NCBI RefSeq assembly: GCF_051414135.1
Contig: NZ_JBLKOA010000001.1
Location: 310,001 to 374,000, forward strand
DNA length: 64,000 nucleotides
Reading direction: 5' to 3'
DNA from: Halovenus halobia
Lineage (GTDB): Archaea > Halobacteriota > Halobacteria > Halobacteriales > Haloarculaceae
Part shown: piece after piece, positions 33,081 through 40,530 of the stretch
Position numbering within the stretch: the stretch's first letter is position 1
Layout: every line of letters begins with the position of its first letter
Notes under the pieces: model-generated
Seen by the model: only the letters and a program-made list of their open reading frames with translations
Database searches by the model: none
What the model was told of the DNA's origin: nothing
Position numbers and translations under genes: made by a program

Positions 33081-34199
33081 TTACAGGTTGCTGGCGAGGC
33101 GGGCTGCGATTCGCTGTGCGCCGATGGTCGCTGAGAGGTCTGCTCTGTCCGGGGCGATGGCGTCGATCTCTCGACCCAGTTCTTCGCTGGCGCGCTCCTC
33201 GAATTCTTCGACAACGCCGGGGATGCAGGCCATCCCGCCGGTGAGCACGACAGGCTGGTCGAGGGCAAGCTGGTAAACCTTCATGTGGTCGCTGGCCAAC
33301 TGTGAGAGGAAGGTGTTAGCGAACTCGTCGACAACCTCGTCCAGATACTCGTCGACGGCCTCCATGACAGACCATTCGATGGTGAACTCGTGGCGGCCAC
33401 CACCGGGCTGCTGGATGATGTCCGTGAAGGGCTCGAAGTCCACGAAGTCGGCGTGCTGTTCTTTGTACTCTCGGGCAGTGTTGGTGTCGATGTTGACTCG
33501 GCCCTGAGTTTCCTCTTCGACGTAGTTGGCGATGGCGCGGTCAACTTCGTTTCCGGTCGTTGCCCCGGTTCGGAACGGCGAGAGCTGTTCACCGCGGCGG
33601 TAGGCGGATGCTTCGAGATTCGTCGAACCAAGGTTTAGTGCGACGAAAATCTCTTCGACAGCTTCCAGTTCGTTGCCGACGGCCGGAATTGCGCCACACA
33701 GCGACTCGGGGTAACTCTCGATGAGCTGGTTACCGATTGCGCTCTGTTCGATGACCTCACGCAGGTTCTCGATTCCCGCCGGGTTGTTGATCGTCGGAAC
33801 AGCGTAGACGACGACGCTGTCTTCGGGAATATCGTGTGACTCGATGACCGAGTTGAAAAACTGTTTGGTGAGTTCGGCGCGGTCCTCGTCCTCTGGGAGA
33901 CCCGAGCGAAGCATGTACTGCACCTTGTCGGGGTACTCCGTCGCGGCTTCCTCACCGTAGAGATATTTCGTCTCGCCGGTCAGTGGGTCTTCGTACTCTG
34001 CCAGACAGGTGAGCGTCTGGATCGTCCGGAGCCCAGAACCGTGCTCCGAGGGAAGGGCAATCACGGTTCGGGTGCTCCCGAGTTTCACGCCGATTGGTGT
34101 TGCTCCGCCTGACGATGCTGTTCCAACGTCTCCCGCCGTCTCCTCATTCTCTTCGTTTTCCGGGCTCTCTTCTGCCTCTGAATCTGCCTCGCTACTCAT
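33081..34199 (-). CDS. Actin-like (MreB/Hsp70-fold) ATPase-like protein 1
   Basis: 372 aa from ATG 34199. An acidic N-terminal extension of about 33 residues is followed by the same fold as its 353-aa paralogue: GVKLGSTRT (Lys39 in the usual Asp place), ALNLGSTNLEAS (Asn189), GNEVDRAIANYV, NTAREYKEQHA, and the VVLTGGMACIPG adenosine motif (about 317-328). Both proteins keep the Gly-rich adenosine motif, so nucleotide binding is possible. The open frame upstream of 34199 overlaps flaG and is not used. First gene after FlaG; probably transcribed from its own promoter. Confidence 0.84.
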   Translation of the reverse strand: MSSEADSEAEESPENEENEETAGDVGTASSGGATPIGVKLGSTRTVIALPSEHGSGLRTIQTLTCLAEYEDPLTGETKYLYGEEAATEYPDKVQYMLRSGLPEDEDRAELTKQFFNSVIESHDIPEDSVVVYAVPTINNPAGIENLREVIEQSAIGNQLIESYPESLCGAIPAVGNELEAVEEIFVALNLGSTNLEASAYRRGEQLSPFRTGATTGNEVDRAIANYVEEETQGRVNIDTNTAREYKEQHADFVDFEPFTDIIQQPGGGRHEFTIEWSVMEAVDEYLDEVVDEFANTFLSQLASDHMKVYQLALDQPVVLTGGMACIPGVVEEFEERASEELGREIDAIAPDRADLSATIGAQRIAARLASNL

Positions 34200-34224
34200 A
34201 CAAGCGGCTCTTGAATGCGCTGAA

Positions 34225-34238
34225 ATATATAACAACCG
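34225..34238 (-). promoter_or_regulatory. TATA box of actin-like gene 1
   Basis: On the minus strand CCGGTTGTTATATAT lies 26-39 bp before ATG 34199. It is inside the 47-bp gap after flaG and matches the element at 31531-31540. It gives the actin-like gene a promoter of its own inside the archaellum operon. Confidence 0.55.
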
Positions 34239-34245
34239 GTCGCCA

Positions 34246-34710
34246 CTACGCTGGCTCTTCCCAGATAAAGACATCTTCGCCACCGCCAACGACGACCTGT
34301 GCCCGATTCTCTCCGGGATCGATATTAACAGATGACACGTCGACGACGATTCTGAGGACGTCACCCTCACTCCAGATCTGTGCGCCATCGAGCAGGCTGA
34401 TCCGGCCCGAGCCAACTCCTGTCACAAATTGGCCATTTATGAGGATATCAATATCTTCAGGTCGTGTCGATAAATCTGAACTGCCAGTATTCTTGACGTA
34501 TAGGGTGACGTTACTGTCGTTGACCGCTGTCGCGCCGGCGTCGTTGATAATCGTGATGTCAGACCTGATGTCGTCGCTGGTCGCCAGTCCCTGGTCTTCG
34601 ATCGCGTCGCCGATATCGTTGACAGTCGATGTCAGCAGTCCCGCAACGGACGCGGCAACGAGCATCGCTGCGATAAACAGAATCAACTGTGAGACTGAAA
34701 CACTTGCCAC
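34246..34710 (-). CDS. flaG: Archaellum protein FlaG/ArlG
   Basis: 154 aa, starting with GTG 34710 after a 2-bp gap from flaF. Hydrophobic N-terminal helix (QLILFIAAMLVAASVAGLL) and a C-terminal beta-rich domain with VTLYVKNTG. FlaF and FlaG form the stator-like pseudoperiplasmic complex that binds the S-layer. Gene order F-G is canonical. Confidence 0.9.
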   Translation of the reverse strand: MASVSVSQLILFIAAMLVAASVAGLLTSTVNDIGDAIEDQGLATSDDIRSDITIINDAGATAVNDSNVTLYVKNTGSSDLSTRPEDIDILINGQFVTGVGSGRISLLDGAQIWSEGDVLRIVVDVSSVNIDPGENRAQVVVGGGEDVFIWEEPA

Positions 34711-34712
34711 TG

Positions 34713-35189
34713 TTAGTTCACCTCTGTGATGGTCACTGTATCGGCGATTTCTGTCTGGGTAACAAGTTTGACCGTGTCTCCCACATCGAACGAGTCAGGC
34801 AAGTCGGGGTCGTTGCCGTTGAACGTCAGTGTCAGTTGCTGTTGTGGCACCCAGAGATCTTCTCCGCTTGGGTTACTCAGCGTCAGATTCTCTGCCCCGA
34901 AACTGACGAACGTTCCGTTAATCAACAACGACAGCTTTGACGGTTGTAACGGCTCTGCGCCGGTGTTGTTCGCGGTGATCGTCAACTCGCTCGGATCCTT
35001 AGTTGTGTTGTACACTGCCGTTCCCAACTCAATCTCGGTATTCAGCGTCTCGATGTTTTCCTCCTGTGTGTCGACTTCAGCCTCCTGAATCTGGTCCATC
35101 GCTCCCATCGTGGCTGTGTAGAACGTGCCGAACGAGATCAACAGGGCGACAAACAGCAGGGCTGTAGCACCACTGACGCTGAACCCCAT
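34713..35189 (-). CDS. flaF: Archaellum protein FlaF/ArlF
   Basis: 158 aa. N-terminal type-IV-pilin-like membrane helix (ATALLFVALLISFGTFYTA) and a beta-sandwich C-terminus with ELTITANNTG. FlaF binds the S-layer and anchors the motor. It starts three bases after flaCE-1 and is followed at once by flaG. Confidence 0.9.
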   Translation of the reverse strand: MGFSVSGATALLFVALLISFGTFYTATMGAMDQIQEAEVDTQEENIETLNTEIELGTAVYNTTKDPSELTITANNTGAEPLQPSKLSLLINGTFVSFGAENLTLSNPSGEDLWVPQQQLTLTFNGNDPDLPDSFDVGDTVKLVTQTEIADTVTITEVN

Positions 35190-35192
35190 GTG

Positions 35193-36551
35193 TTAGCGCT
35201 TGCGTCCTCCAATCGTTTCGAGTCCAGCAGTGGAGACGTTTCCGTTGAGCTGATTGATGAATTCGAGGCTCTGTTTGTGGTGGTCGATCACGAGCGAACC
35301 GCGGCCAGTATCCTGAAGGCCACGGAGATACTCGTCCATCGCCGTTGCAACGTCCTCGCTAATCCAGCCGACTGATTCGTAGTAGTTCAGCGCCTTCGAG
35401 GTTTCGCGAATACCGGCCTCGGAGACAAGGAATTCGAGCCACTCGACGACGATCAGGTCCGCAGCGAATCCGTCCGGAAGCGTCGCGATGTAGGGTTTTC
35501 CGTCGCTACGGGACCCGCTCTCGGGCGTCTGCGTGGACTGGGTCGTCGTCTCGACTGTTTCTGTCGTGGTCGGTTGCGTTTGTTCGGTCGTCGCTTGGGC
35601 TGGTGCCTCCTCGACAGTTTCGTCGAAGAGGTCATCGTCGCCGAGGTCATCATCCGTCTCGTCGAACTCGTCGGTCCCCTCGACTTCTGCGTCCGATTTG
35701 GCAACCTCCTCGAAGCCACCGTCGTCAAAGTCGTCATCAACCTCCTCGAAGCCACCGTCGTCGAAGTCGTCATCAACCTCCTCGAAGCCACCGTCGTCGT
35801 CGAGGTCTTCTTCTTCGTCCCAGTCGGCTTCTCCGGATTCGTACTCGTCTTTGAGGTCTTCGAAAGAGGTCCCGCCGCCGTCGTCGGCAGACTCCTCGGA
35901 CGTGTCCTCGAGGTCCTCGTCCATCCCACCGAAGTCATCTTCTTCTCCTTCTTCGACGAGGTCGTCGTCGAAAAAGCCCTCAGCGTCGGCGTCGGCGATA
36001 TCCTCGTCGACACTTTCCTCTTCTTGCTCTTCGTCGTCGGCGAACAGGCCAAAGGAACCGTCCTGGGCGTCCATCTGACCGCCACCCATCTCGCCGCCAC
36101 CCATCTCGTCGGCGAATGGATTGACACCACGGGTCACCATCTCGTAGATGTCGAGCAGTTTGCGGACGTTCTCTTCGACTTCTTCGACGCTGTTGGAAAT
36201 TTGCTCGTTCTCGTTGCGAACGGTATTGACTGTCGAAGAAAGGCTGCCAACTTCGTTTTCGAGTTCGTCGAGTCGGTGTTCGAGTTCGTCGACATTGCCG
36301 CCACCGCCGCCGGCCATCTCGTCGCCACCCTCCATGTCATCGAAGCCGTCGTCCAATCCGCCCAAATCGTCACCGCCGTCGTCGAGGTCACCGAGCCCAC
36401 CGAGGTCGTCGTCACCACCACCGCCGTCCATTCCGCCGCTCTCTTCTCCCATCAGGCCGCCGCCACCGCCGCCGAGGTCGTCACCGCCGTCGAGGTTCTC
36501 TTCTTCGTCCTCGTCGGCCATAATCGAGTCGACCATATCACGAATACTCAT
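35193..36551 (-). CDS. flaCE: FlaCE-1: main FlaC-FlaD/E fusion
   Basis: 452 aa from ATG 36551 (MSIRDMVDSIMADEDEEEN). A Gly/Asp-rich N-terminus is followed by a FlaC coiled coil (NTVRNENEQISNSVEE), a long acidic linker and a C-terminal FlaD/E domain (KPYIATLPDGF, EWLEFLVSEAGIRE). Three tandem 12-residue units GGFEEVDDDFDD are visible in the linker. In haloarchaea FlaD and FlaCE link CheF and the motor. The longer frame would cross the palindrome at 36564-36585 and is not used. Confidence 0.9.
   Translation of the reverse strand: MSIRDMVDSIMADEDEEENLDGGDDLGGGGGGLMGEESGGMDGGGGDDDLGGLGDLDDGGDDLGGLDDGFDDMEGGDEMAGGGGGNVDELEHRLDELENEVGSLSSTVNTVRNENEQISNSVEEVEENVRKLLDIYEMVTRGVNPFADEMGGGEMGGGQMDAQDGSFGLFADDEEQEEESVDEDIADADAEGFFDDDLVEEGEEDDFGGMDEDLEDTSEESADDGGGTSFEDLKDEYESGEADWDEEEDLDDDGGFEEVDDDFDDGGFEEVDDDFDDGGFEEVAKSDAEVEGTDEFDETDDDLGDDDLFDETVEEAPAQATTEQTQPTTTETVETTTQSTQTPESGSRSDGKPYIATLPDGFAADLIVVEWLEFLVSEAGIRETSKALNYYESVGWISEDVATAMDEYLRGLQDTGRGSLVIDHHKQSLEFINQLNGNVSTAGLETIGGRKR
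35704..35800 (-). repeat. 36-bp tandem repeat within FlaCE-1
   Basis: Two complete units and a partial third, encoding GGFEEVDDDFDD, are nearly identical at DNA level. They encode an acidic linker, so repeat number probably varies between strains. Confidence 0.7.
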
Positions 36552-36563
36552 CCTGACCACCCC

Positions 36564-36585
36564 GGGCGCCGGAGCTCTGGCGCCC
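36564..36585. promoter_or_regulatory. 22-bp near-perfect palindrome upstream of flaCE-1
   Basis: GGGCGCCGGAGCTCTGGCGCCC: outer 7-bp arms are perfect reverse complements. It lies 13 bp upstream of ATG 36551, so it would be in the leader or serve as an operator. The 308-bp intergenic region 36552-36859 also holds the upstream repeat at 36686-36724 and a TTCG-loop hairpin AGCCG/CGGCT at 36788-36801. No gene is supported in it. Confidence 0.5.
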
Positions 36586-36685
36586 GTAAGCAAGCCAACC
36601 CCAGGGCCTGCCGGCTGCGGGCGGACAGAGAGCTAGTTGTCGCGCTGTCTGACCTACTCATCATACACATAGGTCCGGACTTACG

Positions 36686-36724
36686 CTCTTGAATGTATTG
36701 TTTCTGGTATCGCAATTGATAATA
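36686..36724 (-). repeat. Upstream repeat copy 2 (before flaCE-1)
   Basis: Matches 32995-33033: CTCTTGAATGTA, then pyrimidine/purine transitions, then CAATTGA. It lies about 135 bp before ATG 36551. A shared binding site or a relic of duplication are both possible. Confidence 0.5.
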
Positions 36725-36859
36725 TTCATTTTGTTTCAAAACTAAGTTGGTGAAACTTACGTGCCAAACTCGAAATAAAGAGCGCGCAGCCGTTCGCGGC
36801 TACGAACTGTTGGCATGAGAGCTGTTGTCTGTCAGCCGTCTGACGCAGGCGCAGTCCAC

Positions 36860-37381
36860 TCAGAGTCGCTGGTCGTCGCGGTTCGCGCTTTTGACCAGCA
36901 GGTCACCGGTTTCGGTTTCGATACTGAGTGACCGGCCGTGGTCACCACCGACATCTTCACCTACAATTGGAATTCCAGCGTCCGACAGCGTTTCTTTGAC
37001 CGTGGTGATGTTGCGGTCGCCAATCCCAGAACCGCCTTCGGAGAAGTCGAGCATGTCGCTACCCCCCGCAATCTTCGCTTCCAGTTCGCCCGGTCGTGCG
37101 CCTGCGGCGTCCATCTCCTCGATAAGCAGTTTCGTTCCTGTGTCTGCGAACTTCGCAGGCTTTCCATCTTCCATTTCGTCGGAGACGGGAAGCATGACGT
37201 GAATCAGTCCTGCGATGTTCGTCTGCTCGTGATACAGCGCCACGCCAACGCAGGAGCCGAGTCCGCTCGTCGTCAGTTCGGCTGTGTCAGTCGCCACTTC
37301 GTACTCGGCAATCCCAACTTTGATTCGCTCCGGTTGGGCGTCGGTTGCTTGCTCGGTTTGGCTCCCGTCGTAGACTTTCAT
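36860..37381 (-). CDS. cheD: Chemotaxis receptor glutamine deamidase CheD
   Basis: 173 aa. The thiol deamidase motif GLGSCVGVALYH places catalytic Cys at 44, with His61 in LIHVMLP. The next block (KIAGGSDMLDF) is also typical. CheD deamidates receptor Gln residues and interacts with CheC. Its start is two bases after the CheC stop. The order cheY-cheC-cheD is conserved in haloarchaea. Confidence 0.93.
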   Translation of the reverse strand: MKVYDGSQTEQATDAQPERIKVGIAEYEVATDTAELTTSGLGSCVGVALYHEQTNIAGLIHVMLPVSDEMEDGKPAKFADTGTKLLIEEMDAAGARPGELEAKIAGGSDMLDFSEGGSGIGDRNITTVKETLSDAGIPIVGEDVGGDHGRSLSIETETGDLLVKSANRDDQRL

Positions 37382-37383
37382 GT

Positions 37384-38598
37384 TCAGAATATCTGACCAG
37401 CGTCTGCGTCGGTCTGGTCTGCTCGTTCGACATCTAGCTCGTCGAGTGCTTCTCGCAGTTCCTGCTCGTTGGGCAGTGCGTGAATCTCACTCTCGAATTC
37501 GACTTCGTCAGTTTTCATCTTCGAGTCGATGACGAAGGCGTGGCGTTGGTGCTGCCCGAGCTGGGCCGCCAGTGGGTCGATAATGGCTCGTCCCATGTCG
37601 TGGACTAACCGTGGGGGCGTATGGTCGACGGATTGCTGAAGCACGTTTGCCCACCCGTCGACGAAGCCGCTGGTCATAATGTTACCCAGTTCTTCGATGG
37701 CCATCTTGTGTTGTTCGGTCAGTTCGTCACTGTCCATCTCCATGGGCATCAGTGCTTCCGCAACCGTCACGGCAGACTGTTCGTCAAACAACACGAGCAA
37801 GAAGCCACTCGGCGCACCGGTAAACTCGACGGCGGTGCCCACGTACGTCTCCTCGCCGAACTGCCGTGGCACGTCCTCGATGGGGACGAACGATATCTGG
37901 GAAACCTCTGCTTCGGTCTCGATTCCAGACATCTGTTCGACGTTTTCGGCTGCCCGTTCGGTCCCTTGCTGGGTCATCTGGTTGAACACGGCCAGCTTTT
38001 CGATTGGGATGGCGTCTGCCCCTGTCTCGGCGTGTTCGGCCATGAGTTCCGCCATCGGTTCGTACTCGGGCAACATGTAGATGAAGAAACTCACACTCTC
38101 ACCTTCCCAGGTAATCTCGCTGCGGAAGACGAACACTTGGTCGTGTTCGCTGGTTTCCGGGCCGTCGGGCAAAATCGCAGCACTGTCTCCCTCGACGTAT
38201 CCCGGCGGGGTGTGGTCGATGGTGGCGCCGAGATGTTCTGCCCAGCCGTCGATGAAGCCACTCATCATGATGTTCCCAATCTCCTGGACCGCAGATTGAC
38301 CCATGCTATCGTCCGTCGACGCACCGGGCATCATTGCGTCGACGATTTCCTCGCTTTGGCCCTGCTCGAAGATGAGAACGGTTTCACCGCTCAACGCACC
38401 CTCGAATCCAAACTCGACGCCGACGAAGGTGCCGGTTCCGAGTTCCTCGCCGATATCACTTCGGTCAATCAGCGAGATTTTGGTCACGTCGACTGTCGCG
38501 TCGATGCCCGTCATCTGGGCCATCGACGCCGTCGCTTCTTGAGCGCCCTCGTGGGCTAATTGATTGAACGTATCGAGCGACTGAACATCGACTTTCAT
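37384..38598 (-). CDS. cheC: Chemotaxis phosphatase CheC, two-domain form
   Basis: 404 aa with two tandem CheC domains. Each carries the ExxN phosphatase-type motif: EIGNIMMSGFIDGW near residue 106 and ELGNIMTSGFVDGW near residue 305. The two-domain form is typical of haloarchaea (CheC2). It would dephosphorylate CheY-P and bind CheD. The start ATG 38598 is 3 bp after the CheY stop region. Confidence 0.92.
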   Translation of the reverse strand: MKVDVQSLDTFNQLAHEGAQEATASMAQMTGIDATVDVTKISLIDRSDIGEELGTGTFVGVEFGFEGALSGETVLIFEQGQSEEIVDAMMPGASTDDSMGQSAVQEIGNIMMSGFIDGWAEHLGATIDHTPPGYVEGDSAAILPDGPETSEHDQVFVFRSEITWEGESVSFFIYMLPEYEPMAELMAEHAETGADAIPIEKLAVFNQMTQQGTERAAENVEQMSGIETEAEVSQISFVPIEDVPRQFGEETYVGTAVEFTGAPSGFLLVLFDEQSAVTVAEALMPMEMDSDELTEQHKMAIEELGNIMTSGFVDGWANVLQQSVDHTPPRLVHDMGRAIIDPLAAQLGQHQRHAFVIDSKMKTDEVEFESEIHALPNEQELREALDELDVERADQTDADAGQIF

Positions 38599-38600
38599 TG

Positions 38601-38975
38601 CTACGTTGGGACGACGTCCTGAATTGCTTCCATCACGCTTGGCTTCTGGAAGGGTTTCGTAATATACCCGTCAGCACCTGCTTTGACGGCTTCTTTCATT
38701 TTCTCTTCCTGGCCGACACTCGTACACATGATGACATTCGCGCTCGGGTCGGTATTTTTGATCTCGTCAGTCGCTTCGATCCCGTCCCGAATTGGCATCA
38801 CAATGTCCATCATGACCAGGTCTGGCTGCTCCTCTTTGAACACCTCGACGGCCTCGACACCGTTTTCGACCTCCCCGACGATGGTATGGTTCTCTTCTAA
38901 GATTTCGCGGAGGAGGTTTCGCATGAACTCGGAGTCGTCGGCAATCAGTACTTTTGCCATATTCTGCTCACTCAT
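38601..38975 (-). CDS. cheY: Chemotaxis response regulator CheY
   Basis: 124 aa receiver domain. LIADDSEF holds the acidic pair, Asp57 in MMDIVMP is the phosphoacceptor, and KPF near the C-terminus holds the conserved Lys. It signals from CheA to CheF and the FlaCE/FlaD complex. The start is ATG 38975; a shorter start at 38960 (MAKVLIADDSEF) is also plausible. Neither cheA, cheB, cheR nor cheW is in the window. Confidence 0.93.
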   Translation of the reverse strand: MSEQNMAKVLIADDSEFMRNLLREILEENHTIVGEVENGVEAVEVFKEEQPDLVMMDIVMPIRDGIEATDEIKNTDPSANVIMCTSVGQEEKMKEAVKAGADGYITKPFQKPSVMEAIQDVVPT

Positions 38976-39057
38976 TCATTCCCCGAACATCCAAATAAAT
39001 GCTTCCCGTTAATTATCGGCGTTGATACTAATTAAATCGGCAGAAACAACCGCTCTG

Positions 39058-39771
39058 TCACAGTTTGACGCCGTCGTCGTCTCGGACTGCTTCGAGCAGG
39101 TCGGCGATGGTATCGTCCGGGCCGAGGCCAGTGGATTTGATGAGGGTCTCGACGCTCTCTGGCGGGTACCGAATCGGAACGTTCGATTCCATCAGCAGGA
39201 TACCGAGCACTTCCTCGACTGGCATGTTGCTGTCGACTTGCTGACCGTACCAGAGCATCAGACTCTCGAACACGGTAATCAGGTCGTTCGAGGCGAGTCG
39301 GCGCTGGCTGACGGTGCCGTCGAACTGCGCCGTCACGTCGAAGGCGTATTTCGAGTTACTTTGCTCGTATTTTTGGCGGAGCCAGCGCCGAACGTCCTCC
39401 TCGGAGAGTTGGCCTCGGCCACCCTGTGCGCTGGGTTGGGTGTTTTGTTGTCTCTGGTTCGCAGGCGCACCTCTTCCAGCGTTGCCGCCAGCCGGCGGCT
39501 GATTGCCCGCCTGTCCGCCCCCAGACCGGGCGGTGTCGCGGCCTCCCCCGCCACCGCTCGGTGGGTTGCCGCGCTGTGGCGTCCCCTGACCAGCCCCATC
39601 GCCAGCGGGGGTATCGCTGCCTGTCCGTGCGTCGGGTGAGACGACGAATCGGCCGTCGTCAATCTCCTCGACGTGCTCACTTTCGGTGATATCGAGTTCG
39701 TTCGGGGTGAGTATCCTCCCTTCGTCTGCCCGGCCCCCGTCGCTCGAGTCGTCGCCTGACCCCTCGACCAT
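39058..39771 (-). CDS. Conserved haloarchaeal protein of the che/fla region
   Basis: 237 aa. The N-terminal half is low complexity, Gly/Gln/Asn/Pro-rich (e.g. GGGGGRDTARSGGG) and probably disordered. The C-terminal half is folded (EEDVRRWLRQKYEQSNSKYAF, DTIADLLEAVRDDDG). Upstream of cheY on the same strand, separated by about 80 bp. No enzyme motif seen. Homologues are, to my recollection, conserved next to haloarchaeal motility genes, so a motility role is plausible but unproven. Confidence 0.62.
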   Translation of the reverse strand: MVEGSGDDSSDGGRADEGRILTPNELDITESEHVEEIDDGRFVVSPDARTGSDTPAGDGAGQGTPQRGNPPSGGGGGRDTARSGGGQAGNQPPAGGNAGRGAPANQRQQNTQPSAQGGRGQLSEEDVRRWLRQKYEQSNSKYAFDVTAQFDGTVSQRRLASNDLITVFESLMLWYGQQVDSNMPVEEVLGILLMESNVPIRYPPESVETLIKSTGLGPDDTIADLLEAVRDDDGVKL

Positions 39772-39834
39772 GGTTAAACTCTGTGGCCCAACCCTAAAAG
39801 GATGTCTCCCGGTGTCGCACTTGCGTCAGACGCG

Positions 39835-40455
39835 TCACTCGGGAATTGTTGCGATGGTCGTGATCGCAGGAGGACTGTTCGCGCTGGCCTGCTGGATTCG
39901 GTGTTCAAATTCCTCGAATCCGGCCTCGCGGAACATCCGGTCAGCCTCTTCTTCGTCGTAAAATAGCATGATGGCGTCGGCCACTTTCTGGAACACCGTA
40001 TTGTTCGGGTAATCCGGCCCGACGATCAGAACTTTGCTGCCGGGCTTGCCCACCCGGCGACACTCCCGCAGTGCGGCAACCGGGTTCGGCCAGTACTCGA
40101 TCGAGCCTGAGGACCAGACGACATCGAAACTATCGTCGGCGAAGGGGAGTCGTTCGGCGTCGCCCATATGGAATCGAACTGGGCCTCGCTTGCCAAATTT
40201 CCCGAATGCTTTCGACAGTTGGTGAGGGCTCTGGTCCAGTCCGTAGATGTGTTCGGTCTTCTGTAACAGCCCTTCGGTGGCAAAGCCGGTGCCACAGCCA
40301 ATATCGAGTACGCGGTCCTCTGGTCCAATGTCGAGCCAGCTAATCGCCTCGTCTCGCATTTCTTCGTTCCAGATGAACGGGTTGATCCGGTCGTAGACCT
40401 GCGAGAGATACTTGTAGAAGGTGCGTGCTCGCGCCTTATCTTCCAGTACGCCCAT
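39835..40455 (-). CDS. Class I SAM-dependent methyltransferase
   Basis: 206 aa. The SAM-binding motif I is VLDIGCGTGFATEG, followed by GLDQSPHQL, the FHMGDAERLPFADDSFDVVWSSGS block and KVLIVGPDYP. Haloarchaeal homologues are sometimes annotated as MPBQ/MSBQ-type methyltransferases, but the substrate is unclear. The frame ends close to the neighbour's start. Confidence 0.84.
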   Translation of the reverse strand: MGVLEDKARARTFYKYLSQVYDRINPFIWNEEMRDEAISWLDIGPEDRVLDIGCGTGFATEGLLQKTEHIYGLDQSPHQLSKAFGKFGKRGPVRFHMGDAERLPFADDSFDVVWSSGSIEYWPNPVAALRECRRVGKPGSKVLIVGPDYPNNTVFQKVADAIMLFYDEEEADRMFREAGFEEFEHRIQQASANSPPAITTIATIPE

Positions 40456-40530
40456 TACGTAACTATTGGACTCTGTGGATATAATTCTCCGGATTGCGGG
40501 TTTGCCCGCCGGTGGTGAGCGCCTGCGTTC

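Noticed and set aside
35704..35800. Possible CRISPR-like repeats in FlaCE-1
   Set aside because: Units are directly adjacent, encode an in-frame acidic peptide and have no spacers.
36548..36739. Small gene upstream of flaCE-1
   Set aside because: Arg/Ser-rich, crosses the palindrome and the upstream repeat, with no conserved motif.
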